From a virus: a stretch of DNA of 25,662 bases. The stretch covers positions 1-25,662 of the IMG/VR virus record IMGVR_UViG_3300042924_006813; one strand, written 5' to 3'. Under the pieces are notes generated by a model. The model was given only the letters and a program-made list of their open reading frames with translations. It was not told where the DNA came from and made no database searches. Positions 1 to 5,710 of this stretch are shown here, one piece after another (positions within the stretch are counted from its first letter, which is position 1; each line of letters opens with the position of its first letter). Position numbers and translations under genes: made by a program.

Positions 1-194
1 GGCTTACTGTTATTATCTAGTACATCAACAGCATTTGTCACTGATGCCATCTCGTCTTGCCAGTATTTAACAGAATCTTCTGCATTATGCTGTCGTGCAA
101 CAGCCAATTCTCTTTTGATAAACTCAATTCGATGTGACAAAGCAAAGCGCAAAACAAACTTAGTTTCGCTGTCGAGTTCGATTTTGTATTTCAT
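1..194 (-). CDS. Small hypothetical protein, 3' end outside the window
   Basis: The reading frame opens at an ATG at 194 and runs without a stop to the left edge, giving at least 64 residues beginning MKYKIELDSETKF. The protein is charged and probably helical, with no motif I recognise. It lies 27 bases after the stop of the next small minus-strand gene. The gap holds six AAC triplets and then TAACAAC directly before the ATG, with no Shine-Dalgarno sequence. It uses A/T-ending codons more than its three upstream neighbours do. It is probably one of a set of small early genes, which is an inference from size and clustering only. Confidence 0.6.
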   Translation of the reverse strand, partial: MKYKIELDSETKFVLRFALSHRIEFIKRELAVARQHNAEDSVKYWQDEMASVTNAVDVLDNNSK

Positions 195-205
195 GTTGTT
201 ACTGT

Positions 206-223
206 GTTGTTGTTGTTGTTGTT
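206..223 (-). repeat. (AAC)6 microsatellite in an intergenic leader
   Basis: The plus strand reads GTT six times in a row; on the coding minus strand this is six AAC triplets. The repeat overlaps the TAA stop of the 67-residue gene and fills most of the short leader of the gene starting at 194. It may act as an unstructured, A/C-rich translation leader, or it may simply be slippage-prone sequence. Confidence 0.75.
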
Positions 224-425
224 AGATAGTGCCAACCAATTCCATCATCCAAGAGTCACGGCGTTCGTCAAACCAGATGTTCGCCTCGGCCTTTTCGGCC
301 TCAGTGAGTTCCATCGGCTCGCCGCCCCAAGACTCAGGGATCGGTCCCGTGAAGTCTTCGATGCGGAGCGCGATCATGTCGCTCAGGTTGCTCTCGGCGC
401 TGATGTTGGCGAAGTCGTTCGTCAT
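222..425 (-). CDS. Small acidic hypothetical protein, 67 aa
   Basis: This short protein begins MTNDFANISAESN and is rich in Asp and Glu, with a Trp-containing C-terminal half (WGGEP, WFDERRDSWMMEL). I recognise no family. The start is supported by the conserved leader TAACAAC before the ATG and by an A-tract/GTAGACAGAAAA repeat ending exactly 24 bases upstream, the same distance as for the next gene. G+C and G/C-ending codons are much higher than in the rest of the window, suggesting a different origin or different selection. Small acidic proteins in such clusters of tailed phages are often early host-modifying proteins, but nothing here identifies a target. Confidence 0.65.
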   Translation of the reverse strand: MTNDFANISAESNLSDMIALRIEDFTGPIPESWGGEPMELTEAEKAEANIWFDERRDSWMMELVGTI

Positions 426-449
426 GTTGTTAAGTTAGGGTAGAAACTC

Positions 450-480
450 TTTTCTGTCTACTTTTTTTTTACTTTTTTTA
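450..480 (-). promoter_or_regulatory. Intergenic A-tract repeat, copy 1
   Basis: On the minus strand this reads A7-GT-A9-GTAGACAGAAAA. Twenty bases (450-469) are identical to copy 2 at 646-665. It begins in the TAA stop of the 47-residue gene and ends exactly 24 bases before the next ATG (425). The repeat and its fixed distance suggest a phage promoter, an upstream element or an RNA-processing site; which of these cannot be told from sequence. Confidence 0.55.
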
Positions 481-621
481 CCGGACCTTCAGCCTCTCGA
501 AAACGTCCTTGGTCTCGTTCAGAACCTGAGTCAGAACCTTGTCGCAGAACTCGCGCCACTCGGTCTCGGTAATTTGTCCGGTTTGGAACTTGTCGAACTT
601 GATCGCGTATTCGTTTGTCAT
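478..621 (-). CDS. Very small hypothetical protein, 47 aa
   Basis: The frame runs from ATG at 621 to TAA at 478-480 and encodes 47 residues beginning MTNEYAIKFDKFQTG and ending in a Lys/Arg-containing helix. No family is recognised. I support it as a gene because it is flanked on both sides by the same A-tract repeat as its neighbours, has the shared leader TAACACC immediately before the ATG, shares the MTN start with the next gene, and shows the same G/C-ending codon preference (GAC, AAC, GTC, AAG). It is probably co-transcribed with the other small minus-strand genes. Confidence 0.6.
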   Translation of the reverse strand: MTNEYAIKFDKFQTGQITETEWREFCDKVLTQVLNETKDVFERLKVR

Positions 622-645
622 GGTGTTACCTTAGTGGATGCGGCG

Positions 646-676
646 TTTTCTGTCTACTTTTTTTTCAGACTTTTTT
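646..676 (-). promoter_or_regulatory. Intergenic A-tract repeat, copy 2
   Basis: The minus strand reads GAAAAAAGTCTGAAAAAAAA followed by GTAGACAGAAAA. The last 20 bases are identical to copy 1, and again exactly 24 bases separate the element from the ATG (621). It overlaps the stop region of the 79-residue gene. The CTGAAAAAA unit is itself duplicated. Confidence 0.55.
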
Positions 677-915
677 CAGACCTCAACCATCATCCCGTTG
701 TTGTTGCGGAAGTAACTTCCGCTGGTGCTGCGCTTTGCAAGCGGTGCGAAGTCGTAAGACTTCACCTCAACCACCTTGCCGATGTTCGCCATTGCCTCGG
801 CCTCAGTCTTGCCGCTCGCGAAGTCCACCGTGCCGTCCGCCTTGCGATACTTCACCGTAACGAGGGCCACGCTGCTGAACTTGTTTACCTTGATGATCTC
901 GACGTTGTTTTGCAT
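676..915 (-). CDS. Small hypothetical protein, 79 aa
   Basis: The protein begins MQNNVEIIKVNKFSS and ends near NNNGMMVEV. Alternating hydrophobic stretches (VALVTVKYRK, KVVEVKSYDF) suggest a small beta-rich or alpha/beta fold; no family is recognised. Its composition is G+C-rich like the two following genes and unlike the rest of the window. A sigma70-like promoter candidate lies directly upstream, so this may be the first gene of the left-going small-gene operon. There is no Shine-Dalgarno sequence. Function unknown. Confidence 0.6.
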   Translation of the reverse strand: MQNNVEIIKVNKFSSVALVTVKYRKADGTVDFASGKTEAEAMANIGKVVEVKSYDFAPLAKRSTSGSYFRNNNGMMVEV

Positions 916-921
916 GGACAG

Positions 922-950
922 ACTATGGGGGAAAACTCGGTGAGCGTCAA
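922..950 (-). promoter_or_regulatory. Candidate sigma70-type promoter for the small minus-strand genes
   Basis: The minus strand contains TTGACG, a 17-base spacer and CATAGT. The -10-like box ends only 7 bases before the ATG at 915, so transcription would start about at the ATG and give a leaderless or nearly leaderless message. The -35 box is good and the -10 box is weak. Confidence 0.3.
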
Positions 951-952
951 CA

Positions 953-980
953 CTTTCAGATAACTTTTTTTACTTTTTTT
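953..980 (-). promoter_or_regulatory. Intergenic A-tract repeat, diverged copy 3
   Basis: The minus strand reads A7-GT-A7-GTTATCTGAAAG, matching the architecture of copies 1 and 2 with changes in the inner six bases. It lies just upstream of the TTGACG promoter candidate, 37 bases before the ATG at 915, so its spacing differs from the 24 bases of the other two. Confidence 0.45.
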
Positions 981-1055
981 CGATGGCCTGGACGCATCGA
1001 CTTGGCACACATACTGCTTCCAGCAGATACGATGCCAACCAGCCATGGGGGGGGT

Positions 1056-1086
1056 GGGGGGGGGAGCGCAACCCCCCCATTTTTTT
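1056..1086 (+). terminator. Terminator-like hairpin built of G9 and C7 tracts
   Basis: Nine G residues, a seven-base AGCGCAA loop and seven C residues are followed by A and T7, which has the form of an intrinsic terminator reading rightward. A further G8 tract (1047-1054) precedes it. No plus-strand gene ends here, so its role is unclear; it may insulate the left-going small genes, form a G-quadruplex, or be a homopolymer sequencing artefact. Confidence 0.35.
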
Positions 1087-1227
1087 GAAATTTTTTTGCT
1101 TGACAGAGTGCGCGACGAGGTAGGGGGAGGCTATTCTCAATCTCTCATTCAATTTTATCCTATCTTATATAATGTCTAATATACCTAACTAACATATTAA
1201 ACAATGTTATATATCTACCTATAAATA

Positions 1228-1965
1228 TTACGACCAAGTTACAAAATCAAACTCAAACTGACCATCATCTACCAAACCAATGGATACCCCCCCCTGTTTT
1301 TCCGAAATTTTTACCTTTTTATTTGTTTTTTTTCTATTATTTTTCGAAAAAAATACGAACCCATTATTTTTTATAACTTTATTATTATTTTTTTTATCAG
1401 GTCCAAAACCATGCGCAGCCAATTTTAGAACATCAGTTAAACTCGCATCGCTTTTTTGTCTGTTTGCTTTATGAGATATAATTTGCACATTGCCAACAAC
1501 ATATCCTTTGCTGGCGTCTATTCGATCTATTGATATAGAGTTGCTTCTTTTTGCATCCGTTAAACTCATAGATGAATATACTAAATCAATATCATCAAAT
1601 ATCGGACACTTAATTGGTAAAACTGGATATTTTTCTCTAAGATGTTGTATCAAAACAATAGAAGAATCATTTGTTAATTTTACTCTACCTTCTCTAGTTC
1701 TACCACAACAATTAGTAGTCAATCTTTCAACTCTTTTCCAACGTGCCTGTTCAGATGTCGCGCATAACTCGTTTGTCTTGTTTCTTTTTTCTTTTTCAAC
1801 TTTTGTGTCACACGGTCTGCAAATTTTTCTACCTTTTTTATATGAATTTTCATTTATATTGTCGCCGGGAATTAAAATAAGCGAACAAACTATGCACTTT
1901 CTTGGTTCGTTGGATATGTTATCCATAATTATTGTACATACTACATTTTTAGCCGCCGATGTCAA
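1228..1965 (-). CDS. HNH-type (homing-like) endonuclease with paired CxxC motifs
   Basis: The first half has CIVC and CRPC pairs separated by a Tyr/Lys-rich stretch, the usual zinc-binding arrangement at the N-terminus of many phage HNH/endonuclease VII-like proteins. The middle contains SISIDRIDASKGYVVGNVQI and SHKANRQKSD, matching the Asp-Arg-Ile-Asp, Gly-Tyr, Gly-Asn-Val and Ala-Asn-xx-Lys pattern typical of phage HNH nucleases. The C-terminal 60 residues are Lys/Asn-rich and less conserved in character. A second Met at 1926 (14 residues in) lies just before the first Cys pair and may be the true start. It lies between the small-gene region and the glycan cassette, in opposite orientation to the latter. 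A run of eight G in the coding strand (1287-1294) near the 3' end could slip. Likely role: free-standing homing nuclease or DNA nicking. Confidence 0.75.
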   Translation of the reverse strand: MTSAAKNVVCTIIMDNISNEPRKCIVCSLILIPGDNINENSYKKGRKICRPCDTKVEKEKRNKTNELCATSEQARWKRVERLTTNCCGRTREGRVKLTNDSSIVLIQHLREKYPVLPIKCPIFDDIDLVYSSMSLTDAKRSNSISIDRIDASKGYVVGNVQIISHKANRQKSDASLTDVLKLAAHGFGPDKKNNNKVIKNNGFVFFSKNNRKKTNKKVKISEKQGGVSIGLVDDGQFEFDFVTWS

Positions 1966-1987
1966 AAAAAATCTTTATAATACAAGA

Positions 1988-2027
1988 CTATCCGCCACTT
2001 TCAACCGCTATCCGACACTTACCGTCA
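1988..2027. repeat. Imperfect 20-base tandem repeat in a divergent intergenic region
   Basis: CTATCCGCCACTTTCAACC (from 1988) is followed 20 bases later by CTATCCGACACTTACCGTCA (from 2008). It lies between the leftward nuclease gene and the rightward sugar cassette, where an operator could sit. Only two copies are present and they are imperfect, so a regulatory role is speculative. Confidence 0.35.
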
Positions 2028-2063
2028 ACATTCTTTAAAGATTGTTTGTGTCGTTCATATTTT

Positions 2064-2092
2064 TTAGAAATCGATGCATAGATTTTTATAAT
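2064..2092 (+). promoter_or_regulatory. Candidate promoter for the glycan cassette
   Basis: A perfect TATAAT (2087-2092) lies 8 bases before the ATG at 2101, with a weak TTAGAA 17 bases further upstream. The predicted start of transcription falls about two bases before the ATG, so the message would be almost leaderless. An inverted repeat AAATC-GATGCATA-GATTT (2068-2085) overlaps the spacer and could bind a regulator. Confidence 0.35.
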
Positions 2093-2100
2093 TTAAACAT

Positions 2101-2910
2101 ATGCGCGTGTTAGTAACCGGGGGTTCAGGTTTTATCGGTACACATTTAATAAAAAAATTATTATCTGATGGGCATGATGTTTATAATGTAGATAAAATTA
2201 ACAGCCGCGCACTTCCTCCCGATAAACAAAAAACAATAGACATATTAGATATTGATGTTGATGATAGTTTTTTTATTGGTATGGATGCCATTATTCATTT
2301 AGCGGCAATGGTAAGTGTGCCGAAATCATTTGAAGATCCAGTAAATAGCTTTGGTAATAATGCTTTCTTGACTGTAAAGATGTTAAAAATTGCCAAGCAA
2401 CATAATATTAAAAAATTCTTTTTCGCTTCTAGCGCAGCAGTATACGGAGATAAAGAAGGAACAGTTAGTGAAACAGATATTACTGAACCTAATAGTCCAT
2501 ATGGCTTAGATAAATTAGTATCTGAAAAATATATAAGAATGTATACTCAATTATGGAATGTAGATCATATTATTCTTAGATTCTTTAATGTTTTCGGTGA
2601 AGGACAAAATCCTCAATATGCTGGAGTGATAACAGCATTTAATATCGCCGCGCAAAATCAACAACCATTAATTATATATGGAGATGGAGAACAAACTAGG
2701 GATTTTATAAGCGTAAACGATATATGCAATTATATTTCTAAACTGATTTCTATAGATGTTAAAAATGAAACATTCAATATCGGTTCTGGCAAATCTATTT
2801 CTATAAAAACGCTTGCAAAACAATTTGGTAATAATATAATATATAAGGAAGCAAGAAAAGAAGTCCGTCATTCGTGCGCTAATATAGAAAAAATAAAAAA
2901 CTATGAATAA
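2101..2910 (+). CDS. NAD-dependent sugar epimerase/dehydratase, extended SDR, C-terminally short
   Basis: This is a GalE/WbpP-type extended short-chain dehydrogenase acting on a nucleotide sugar in the cytoplasm. The Rossmann motif GGSGFIG is at residues 7-13, the catalytic Ser region FASSAAVYG at 108-116, and Tyr134-x3-Lys138 follows in the correct context. The stretch GDGEQTRDFISVNDI (194-208) is typical of UDP-hexose 4-epimerases and related 4,6-dehydratases. At 269 residues it is shorter than the usual 300-330; it stops right after the conserved VRHSCANIEK segment, so the terminal part of the substrate lobe is missing. Its last 8 bases overlap the next gene. I see no continuation in the other frames, so it is a shortened protein rather than a frameshift. 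It probably supplies the sugar donor for the following glycosyltransferases; the exact substrate cannot be read. Confidence 0.85.
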   Translation: MRVLVTGGSGFIGTHLIKKLLSDGHDVYNVDKINSRALPPDKQKTIDILDIDVDDSFFIGMDAIIHLAAMVSVPKSFEDPVNSFGNNAFLTVKMLKIAKQHNIKKFFFASSAAVYGDKEGTVSETDITEPNSPYGLDKLVSEKYIRMYTQLWNVDHIILRFFNVFGEGQNPQYAGVITAFNIAAQNQQPLIIYGDGEQTRDFISVNDICNYISKLISIDVKNETFNIGSGKSISIKTLAKQFGNNIIYKEARKEVRHSCANIEKIKNYE

Positions 2911-5647
2911 ATACGATTATTTTTCAAAAAACTTAATTGAAATCACTAATTTCGATAAAAATAGAGGAACAGTTTTTTACAAATCGCACAAAAAGATAGA
3001 TTCAAATTTAAAAATAATCATTGCTGACAAACATAATGGTTTTATTATTCATCAAGAATTATTAGGTGTTTTTCCGTCAAATGTAGAGTATTATACTGAT
3101 TTTTCAATTTTTAAAAAATTTATACATCAAGATATTTTAGTTATTTTTAAATCGAATGACGAATTTTTTTTAATAGAAACTCTTAGGCTTTATGACGAGC
3201 CTAATTTCAACCCTTATTCTAATTTTAAATTTAATTTTGATGCAGATTTTTGTAGTTATTATGAAATTTTTGAAAAAGAAATGTATAAGAAGTTTTCAAT
3301 TGATGTGGAAGAAGGTGATGTTGTTGTTGATATAGGTTCTAATGTTGGCGCTTTTATTAAATACGCAAATGATAAAAAAGCTAAAATAATTTATTCATGT
3401 GAACCTAATCCAGCTTGCATAAAAATAATAGAAAAACATTATGCTTTAAATAATGTAATATTAAATAAATACGCAATATCTGATAAAAATGGTATTTCAG
3501 AACTTGAAATACCATTCAATAGTGATACCTCTGGATGTTCAAAAATTACAGAAGCTAATGTAAAAAATACATTTACAGATGTAAAAACAATACAAATTGA
3601 AACAATAACTTTTAAAAATTTTATAGAAAAAAATAATATCTTAAAAATAGATTATTTAAAAGTAGATTGTGAAGGTGGAGAGGCTTTTGTATTTAAAGAT
3701 GAAAACAAAACATTTTTTCAACAAAATGTTAAAAAAATTGTTTTAGAATTTCATAACGAAAGTAAGTTCGATATTATTAAACTTCTTAAATCGATAAATT
3801 ATTCTATTGATATCGTAGATGAAAATCAAAAAACAGGAATGATTTATGCAAAAAATAAAAATTTTTATGATTTAGATATTGTTTTAAGTTTTTTTGTCAG
3901 TAAAAACAGTTTATCAACATTTGATAAAACTATTGAGTCTTTTCACAAGCATTGTAAAAATTTAAGTCTTATAAAAGAATTATTTTTAGTAAATGATAGA
4001 TGTCCAGATATTTATGCTATAAAATGCTTAATAAAAAATTATTTTCCGCAAGTTAAAATCTCTGAGATTAACAAGACAAATGAAGTAAAAAATAATCACG
4101 CTGAAATTTTTGAAACTTTTAGAAAAGAATTGATTACTCGCGATGCAAAATATTGTTTCTTTTTAGAAGATGATTGGCTTTTTATTAAAGATTTTGATCT
4201 ACTTGCTTTGACAAACATTTTAAATAAATCAAATTATTGTCAAATAGTTTTGTCTACGGATTTTAAAAATTTAGATGTAAATAAAAATTTAAATTGGCCT
4301 ACTTCCGAGTTTTTAGGTTTTATTAAAAATGAAAAAAAACCATTTTTTCACATAACTAAAAAGATAGAAGAAGAATTTTTTTGGTCAGAAGTGATTGACT
4401 ATACTTGTTTCTCTTTAAATCCATCGTTAATAAAAATTGATTTTTTTAAAAAAGGTGGATCTATAGAAAACGATCCTGTTTTTGAATTATTATATAATTT
4501 ATCTAACAAAGAACAAACTAATTTATTATCAGAAGAGCATTTTTGCTATCATATTGGTGATTTAAAAAAAATAAAGCTAGAACAACAAAATACTAAATCA
4601 AATTTAAAAATAGGAGTTCTTTTTGCTTCGTATAACTGTGCTGATCATATTGATAGATGTTTTCAACCTTGGTTAAATTTGCGCGAAGAATTGAATTTAG
4701 TTTTAGCTTCTACAAATGGAAGATACGATCTTTCAGATTTAAAATTTGATTATAAAGGTAATGATTCTCTTGTAAAATTATTAGGTAAAAATTTAGATTT
4801 CTTAGTTCATTCAACAAGTGTTAACCATAGATGGAGCGAAGAAGAAAGTAGGACATATATGTTAAATTATATGTTAGATAGAAAAGTTGATTTAATTTTT
4901 GTAGTTGATGCTGATGAATTTTATACAGAAGAACAAATAAAAAATATTTTAAAATACGTTCAAGAAAATTCTAATTACGATGCTTATAACGTGCAGTTTA
5001 AAAATTATGTGATAAAATTACCTTATTGGATTGAAGGTTTTAATAAAAGCGTAGTCTATTGGTGCAATAGGCATGGAGGAATAAAATGCTTTAATTTTGA
5101 TTGTGAAATAGCTTATAATGATGGAACAATAATTCAAAAAAACACTAATGTAAATATTATACCTAAAAATATAGCTTTCGTAGACCATTATTCTTGGTTA
5201 GAGAATGATCCAAGAACTAAAGAAAAGACTGTATTGCAAAATGTTAAATATTTTGGTGAAGAAAATTTAAAATGTTCTTTTTGTTACGATGAAAATGACA
5301 ATTTAATAGTAAATGAAAATTTTTATAAAAAAAGAGTTGGCCTCTTGCCAACTTTCCACAAAACTATAACCAAACATTGTTGCGATTTTGATATATATAT
5401 AAATGAAAATGATAACAGCTTTCACATAAAAAATGTGTTAGTAAATAAAAATTTTATTTTTAGTATTTATAATGGAGAAACTAACGATTTGATTTACGCG
5501 CCATTAATGAATTTAACAGCTAATTTAAATTATTATATAAATTGTGGCATAAATCTGAAAAGCTATAAAAGTTTTAAAATTATTGTTATAGATGTAGAAA
5601 CAAATAAAGAAATTCATGATGAGTTGTTATTTTTAAAATTTAAATAA
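2903..5647 (+). CDS. FkbM methyltransferase fused to two glycosyltransferase-like domains
   Basis: The protein has 914 residues and at least four parts. Residues 1-130 are unrecognised. Residues about 135-290 are an FkbM-type SAM-dependent O-methyltransferase, with VVDIGSNVGA (141-150), CEPNP (166-170) and KVDCEGGE (253-260). Residues about 325-560 look like a GT-A fold, with LVNDR (362-366) and the acidic LEDDW (421-425). Residues about 568-790 are a second GT2-like domain, with ASYNCADHIDRC (575-586), VVDADEF (667-673) and HYSW (762-765). The tail (825-914) is beta-rich and may bind glycan. It would build and O-methylate a glycan. It overlaps the epimerase by 8 bases, so the two are probably translated together. 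There is no signal peptide or membrane segment. Composition is extremely AT-rich, with Asn, Lys and Ile codons dominant. The order of reactions and the acceptor are unknown. Confidence 0.85.
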   Translation: MNKYDYFSKNLIEITNFDKNRGTVFYKSHKKIDSNLKIIIADKHNGFIIHQELLGVFPSNVEYYTDFSIFKKFIHQDILVIFKSNDEFFLIETLRLYDEPNFNPYSNFKFNFDADFCSYYEIFEKEMYKKFSIDVEEGDVVVDIGSNVGAFIKYANDKKAKIIYSCEPNPACIKIIEKHYALNNVILNKYAISDKNGISELEIPFNSDTSGCSKITEANVKNTFTDVKTIQIETITFKNFIEKNNILKIDYLKVDCEGGEAFVFKDENKTFFQQNVKKIVLEFHNESKFDIIKLLKSINYSIDIVDENQKTGMIYAKNKNFYDLDIVLSFFVSKNSLSTFDKTIESFHKHCKNLSLIKELFLVNDRCPDIYAIKCLIKNYFPQVKISEINKTNEVKNNHAEIFETFRKELITRDAKYCFFLEDDWLFIKDFDLLALTNILNKSNYCQIVLSTDFKNLDVNKNLNWPTSEFLGFIKNEKKPFFHITKKIEEEFFWSEVIDYTCFSLNPSLIKIDFFKKGGSIENDPVFELLYNLSNKEQTNLLSEEHFCYHIGDLKKIKLEQQNTKSNLKIGVLFASYNCADHIDRCFQPWLNLREELNLVLASTNGRYDLSDLKFDYKGNDSLVKLLGKNLDFLVHSTSVNHRWSEEESRTYMLNYMLDRKVDLIFVVDADEFYTEEQIKNILKYVQENSNYDAYNVQFKNYVIKLPYWIEGFNKSVVYWCNRHGGIKCFNFDCEIAYNDGTIIQKNTNVNIIPKNIAFVDHYSWLENDPRTKEKTVLQNVKYFGEENLKCSFCYDENDNLIVNENFYKKRVGLLPTFHKTITKHCCDFDIYINENDNSFHIKNVLVNKNFIFSIYNGETNDLIYAPLMNLTANLNYYINCGINLKSYKSFKIIVIDVETNKEIHDELLFLKFK

Positions 5648-5652
5648 ATTTA

Positions 5653-5682
5653 AAGCCTTGGGCTTGAAATTGGGTTTTTTTT
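5653..5682 (+). terminator. Weak hairpin plus T8, possible attenuator or processing site
   Basis: AAGCC-TTG-GGCTT forms a short five-pair stem, followed after nine bases by T8. The stem is short and the T tract is not adjacent, so complete termination is unlikely. It lies in the only sizeable gap (63 bases) inside the first part of the cassette, and could reduce or re-set transcription before the next gene. Confidence 0.3.
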
Positions 5683-5710
5683 GTTGTATTATATTCAACT
5701 TATTCTAAAA

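Larger units (their letters stand above)
916..1227. other. 312-base non-coding region with homopolymer tracts
   Basis: No convincing gene lies here. From left to right it holds the promoter candidate and A-tract repeat upstream of the 79-residue gene, a G+C-rich stretch, the G8-T-G9 / C7 hairpin with T7, a second T7 tract, and then a very AT-rich stretch (about 1136-1227). A 60-codon minus-strand frame (970-1152) crosses the G tracts but lacks coding character. Confidence 0.6.

Noticed and set aside
574-963. 129-codon plus-strand frame
   Set aside because: Antisense to the 79- and 47-residue genes and crossing their intergenic A-tract repeat, which is better explained as non-coding.
1100-1105. 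Perfect TTGACA -35 box reading rightward
   Set aside because: No -10 box at 16-18 bases and no plus-strand gene downstream.
970-1152. 60-codon minus-strand frame across the G tracts
   Set aside because: It consists largely of homopolymer-derived codons (Pro/His runs), has no recognisable fold and overlaps a terminator-like hairpin. It does end next to an A-tract repeat, so a weak doubt remains.
1220-1227. TATAAATA, identical to the T4 late promoter box
   Set aside because: It faces rightward into the antisense of the HNH gene, and the head genes lack this box; likely chance in AT-rich DNA.
1490-2038. 182-codon plus-strand frame opposite the HNH gene
   Set aside because: Antisense shadow: the minus strand has clear HNH motifs, while this frame is Ser/Phe/Leu-rich without motifs.
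2890-2960. Frameshift joining the epimerase to extra C-terminal sequence
   Set aside because: Other frames after 2910 do not resemble the epimerase tail, and the next gene has a good ATG start overlapping the stop.
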